DNA from: Bacilli bacterium
GTDB taxonomy: Bacteria; Bacillota_I; Bacilli_A; RFN20; CAG-826
Assembly (NCBI GenBank): GCA_017617775.1
Contig: JAFZVO010000048.1
Span: 1 to 6,734 of the forward strand
DNA: 6,734 bases
Direction: 5' to 3'
In this document: positions 4,781 through 6,734 of the stretch, piece by piece
Position numbering within the stretch: position 1 is the first letter of the stretch
Layout of the letters: the number at the start of each line of letters is the position of its first letter
Notes under the pieces: model-generated
Told to the model about the DNA's origin: nothing
What the model saw: only the letters and a program-made list of their open reading frames with translations
The model's database searches: none
Made by a program: the position numbers and the translations under genes

Positions 4781-6734
4781 ATTTGCTTTCTCTATAGAAG
4801 GCTTCAATCTTGCTTCTCGCTGCAAGATAGTATTTCTCAAGTCCTGGGTCAAACTGTGTGCCCATTCCTTCTAAGATGATTTGATTAGCTTTCTCAAACG
4901 AGAATTCATCTTTATAAACACGCTTAGAGACTAACGCGTCATAGACATCGGCGATAGCCATGATACGGGCTTCTAAAGGTATCTCTCCACCTTTGAGACC
5001 TTCTGGATAGCCTCTACCATCCCATCTCTCATGATGGTAATGGGCGACATTGACTGCAATCTCTTCAAAGTAGTCATCTGTACCACCATCAAGAATGTTT
5101 TTAACAATCTTCGCCCCTTCTGGAGAATGTTTCTTCATCTGTGCATATTCTTCGTCAGTGAACTTGCCTGGTTTTCTTAAAACTGCATCATCAACGGTAA
5201 TCTTACCTAAATCATGCATAGGCGCGGCTTTGATAACATTCGCGTAGAATCTATGATGTGCGGAGAGAGAATCATCTAATATCATCTCATGAACGATTAA
5301 CTCCACGACTTTACTAGTACGTCTAATATGGCCACCTGTTGAATTATCTCTACCTTCAACCATCGTCGCCATACCGAAGACGAGTTTGTCTTGCATCTCC
5401 ACTTCTCTCTTACGGATGATGCCGAAGACGAGGAAGAAGATGACTTGCGTGCCAATCGCGATGAACACGCAAGCGATGATGCCCGCGATAGTGATAGATA
5501 AATCTTGGTAGATCTTCACCATGTGGGCGAGATATGTGCCAATGGAGTAAATGATTAAGGCGTAGAAAGCGAAGACAGGGGCCAAAGAATGGCCAAACAT
5601 TTTCTTCTTATCTTTCTTTAAACAAATCGCATATAAAATGAATCCGAAAATCGCCCAGACGAAGAAGATTAAAACCGCCTCTTTTTCAATCCAGTCAATG
5701 CTGACGACACTGGTGACTGTTAAGAAGATGGCAAAGGCAATACCGATAACGAGGCCAACAATGCCCATTGTTAAGGCTTTTTTATTCTCATCTTTTCTCG
5801 CTTGATAGATGACGATAACCGCAATATAGGTATAGATGATCGTCGCGCAGATCGTGTCGATATCAACAATCCATCCAATCAACACTCTTCCGAAGAAAAG
5901 CATGATAAAGGCGAGCAAGACAACAGATATCACCACATGAGGATGATTATCATTCTTATCCGTCGTCGCGATGAATTTTGGAAGCACCCCATCGTTCGCC
6001 ATCGAATGGATAAGTCCGCTTAAAGCATAGATATTACCGATGATAGATGTCGCTAAGATGGCGAATAAAGCAATCGCAAACATCACCACTCCGCCAACAC
6101 CGATATATTGATGGATGACGTAGAAAGCTGGTACACCTTCATATCCTTCTAATTTCTCTGAACTAGTGAGATATTCATACCAGTTACCATATTGACTTGG
6201 GAAAGCGCTGATGCAAAGCATGCAGCATAAGACATACATGATGGTTGCCGCCACTAAAGAGGCAACAAACACTTTAAACACTTTCTTATGAGCAAAAGAG
6301 AAGTTCTTAGATGAATGAGAGATCGATTCAAAACCGATGAATGCCCATGGAGTCATCGTGATGATGCGCATCACCTGTAAGAACTCATTCTCCCCTGTCG
6401 GGGCGAAGTCTGGTTTATAAGATTCAATTCCCCCTCGATGCATAATCGCCGCGATGATAAATCCCGCGAGTATCAAAGAGATGAAAATCAATGCAAAACC
6501 AAACTGAATTCTCGTTGTAATCTTCTTATTTAACAAACATATTCCACCGAATAAGCAAAGAAAGAATGTGGATAATAATAATTCACCTAACCAAACCTCA
6601 TATCCCCCGATGGAATAATGGAAACCGAATTGGAAAGTTGTTCCAAAAAGGTATCTCGCAAACAAGGCAAATGAAGATACGTTCGCCCATAAAATCGCGG
6701 AATAAGTGATAATCAAGAACCAAGCAATGAGGAA
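4779..6734 (-). CDS. Amino-acid-permease-like/HD-GYP fusion protein (5' end outside window)
   Basis: This frame is open to the right edge (651 visible residues); the TTG at 6716 is not a start, since hydrophobic coding sequence continues past it. Numbering from the first visible residue, 1-372 match an APC-superfamily permease from about helix 3 on: helix-6-like TPWAFIGFE at 128-136, followed by charged SSKNF, helix 7 at 155-178, a long outer loop, helix 8 at 211-242, then the family loop MANDGVLPKF at 245-254. Two additional helices (383-405, 413-440) bring the total to about 14 if two are missing upstream. The HD-GYP domain follows: EGRDNSTGGH at 460-469, MHDLGK at 506-511, HHERWDGRGYP at 567-577, Asp596, SKRVYKDE at 603-610. 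The predicted role is cyclic-di-GMP hydrolysis controlled by a transporter-like sensor, perhaps for amino acids; whether it also transports is unknown, as helix 1, part of the substrate site, is outside the window. Serine replaces the Glu four residues before His469. It ends in a terminator. Confidence 0.88.
   Translation of the reverse strand, partial: FLIAWFLIITYSAILWANVSSFALFARYLFGTTFQFGFHYSIGGYEVWLGELLLSTFFLCLFGGICLLNKKITTRIQFGFALIFISLILAGFIIAAIMHRGGIESYKPDFAPTGENEFLQVMRIITMTPWAFIGFESISHSSKNFSFAHKKVFKVFVASLVAATIMYVLCCMLCISAFPSQYGNWYEYLTSSEKLEGYEGVPAFYVIHQYIGVGGVVMFAIALFAILATSIIGNIYALSGLIHSMANDGVLPKFIATTDKNDNHPHVVISVVLLAFIMLFFGRVLIGWIVDIDTICATIIYTYIAVIVIYQARKDENKKALTMGIVGLVIGIAFAIFLTVTSVVSIDWIEKEAVLIFFVWAIFGFILYAICLKKDKKKMFGHSLAPVFAFYALIIYSIGTYLAHMVKIYQDLSITIAGIIACVFIAIGTQVIFFLVFGIIRKREVEMQDKLVFGMATMVEGRDNSTGGHIRRTSKVVELIVHEMILDDSLSAHHRFYANVIKAAPMHDLGKITVDDAVLRKPGKFTDEEYAQMKKHSPEGAKIVKNILDGGTDDYFEEIAVNVAHYHHERWDGRGYPEGLKGGEIPLEARIMAIADVYDALVSKRVYKDEFSFEKANQIILEGMGTQFDPGLEKYYLAARSKIEAFYRESK

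Noticed and set aside
5802..6023. 73-codon open frame on the plus strand inside the permease/HD-GYP gene
   Set aside because: Its product is rich in Asp, Arg and His of low complexity, opposite hydrophobic membrane-helix codons. It is an expected antisense artefact.
6714..6716. TTG as the start codon of the permease/HD-GYP protein
   Set aside because: The frame stays open upstream with hydrophobic residues that continue the same helix, and the permease fold needs helices 1-2, so the true start is outside the window.
1..6734. CRISPR arrays, tRNA or rRNA genes, transposases, phage genes, toxin-antitoxin or defence systems
   Set aside because: The window is filled by five long genes with tiny gaps; no spaced repeats, cloverleaf sequences or mobile-element genes were seen.

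Overview
The window looks like a chromosomal segment from a low-to-moderate-GC Bacillota-type bacterium, with the standard genetic code, TATAAT-type -10 boxes and one perfect AAGGAG Shine-Dalgarno site. The lineage is tentative; an Erysipelotrichia- or Mollicutes-related lineage would fit, but nothing here proves it. Coding density is very high: every intergenic gap is 12 to 49 bp, so there is no gene-free stretch above 300 bp.

Layout, left to right. Bases 1-729 (+) hold the C-terminal two thirds of a glycerate kinase, cut by the left edge. Its end overlaps by 8 bp, tail to tail, the end of a minus-strand set of four genes. Read in their own direction (right to left) these are: (a) 6734-4779, a large membrane protein, cut by the right edge, that joins an APC-superfamily amino-acid-permease-like region to a C-terminal HD-GYP cyclic-di-GMP phosphodiesterase domain; it ends in a rho-independent terminator. 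(b) 4729-3452, a second HD-GYP protein with about seven membrane helices, apparently expressed from its own extended -10 promoter almost on top of its ATG. (c) 3439-1943, an M32-family metallocarboxypeptidase, 12 bp downstream of (b) with its ribosome binding site overlapping the stop codon of (b), so almost certainly co-transcribed. (d) 1897-722, a membrane diguanylate cyclase (GGDEF) with a candidate promoter in the 45-bp gap before it.

Taken together, this is a compact cyclic-di-GMP locus: one enzyme that should make the messenger and two that should break it down, all with membrane-embedded N-terminal regions likely to act as sensors. The cyclase and the smaller phosphodiesterase seem to share the same type of 7-helix sensor, while the larger phosphodiesterase carries a whole transporter fold. 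A cytosolic peptidase that releases amino acids sits inside the cluster. A reasonable inference, not shown by the sequence, is that amino acid or peptide supply is linked to cyclic-di-GMP level. The transporter-HD-GYP fusion is the most notable item. Second is the absence of Shine-Dalgarno sites, with -10 boxes very close to the start codons, in the two genes whose own starts are visible and that are not tightly coupled to an upstream gene.
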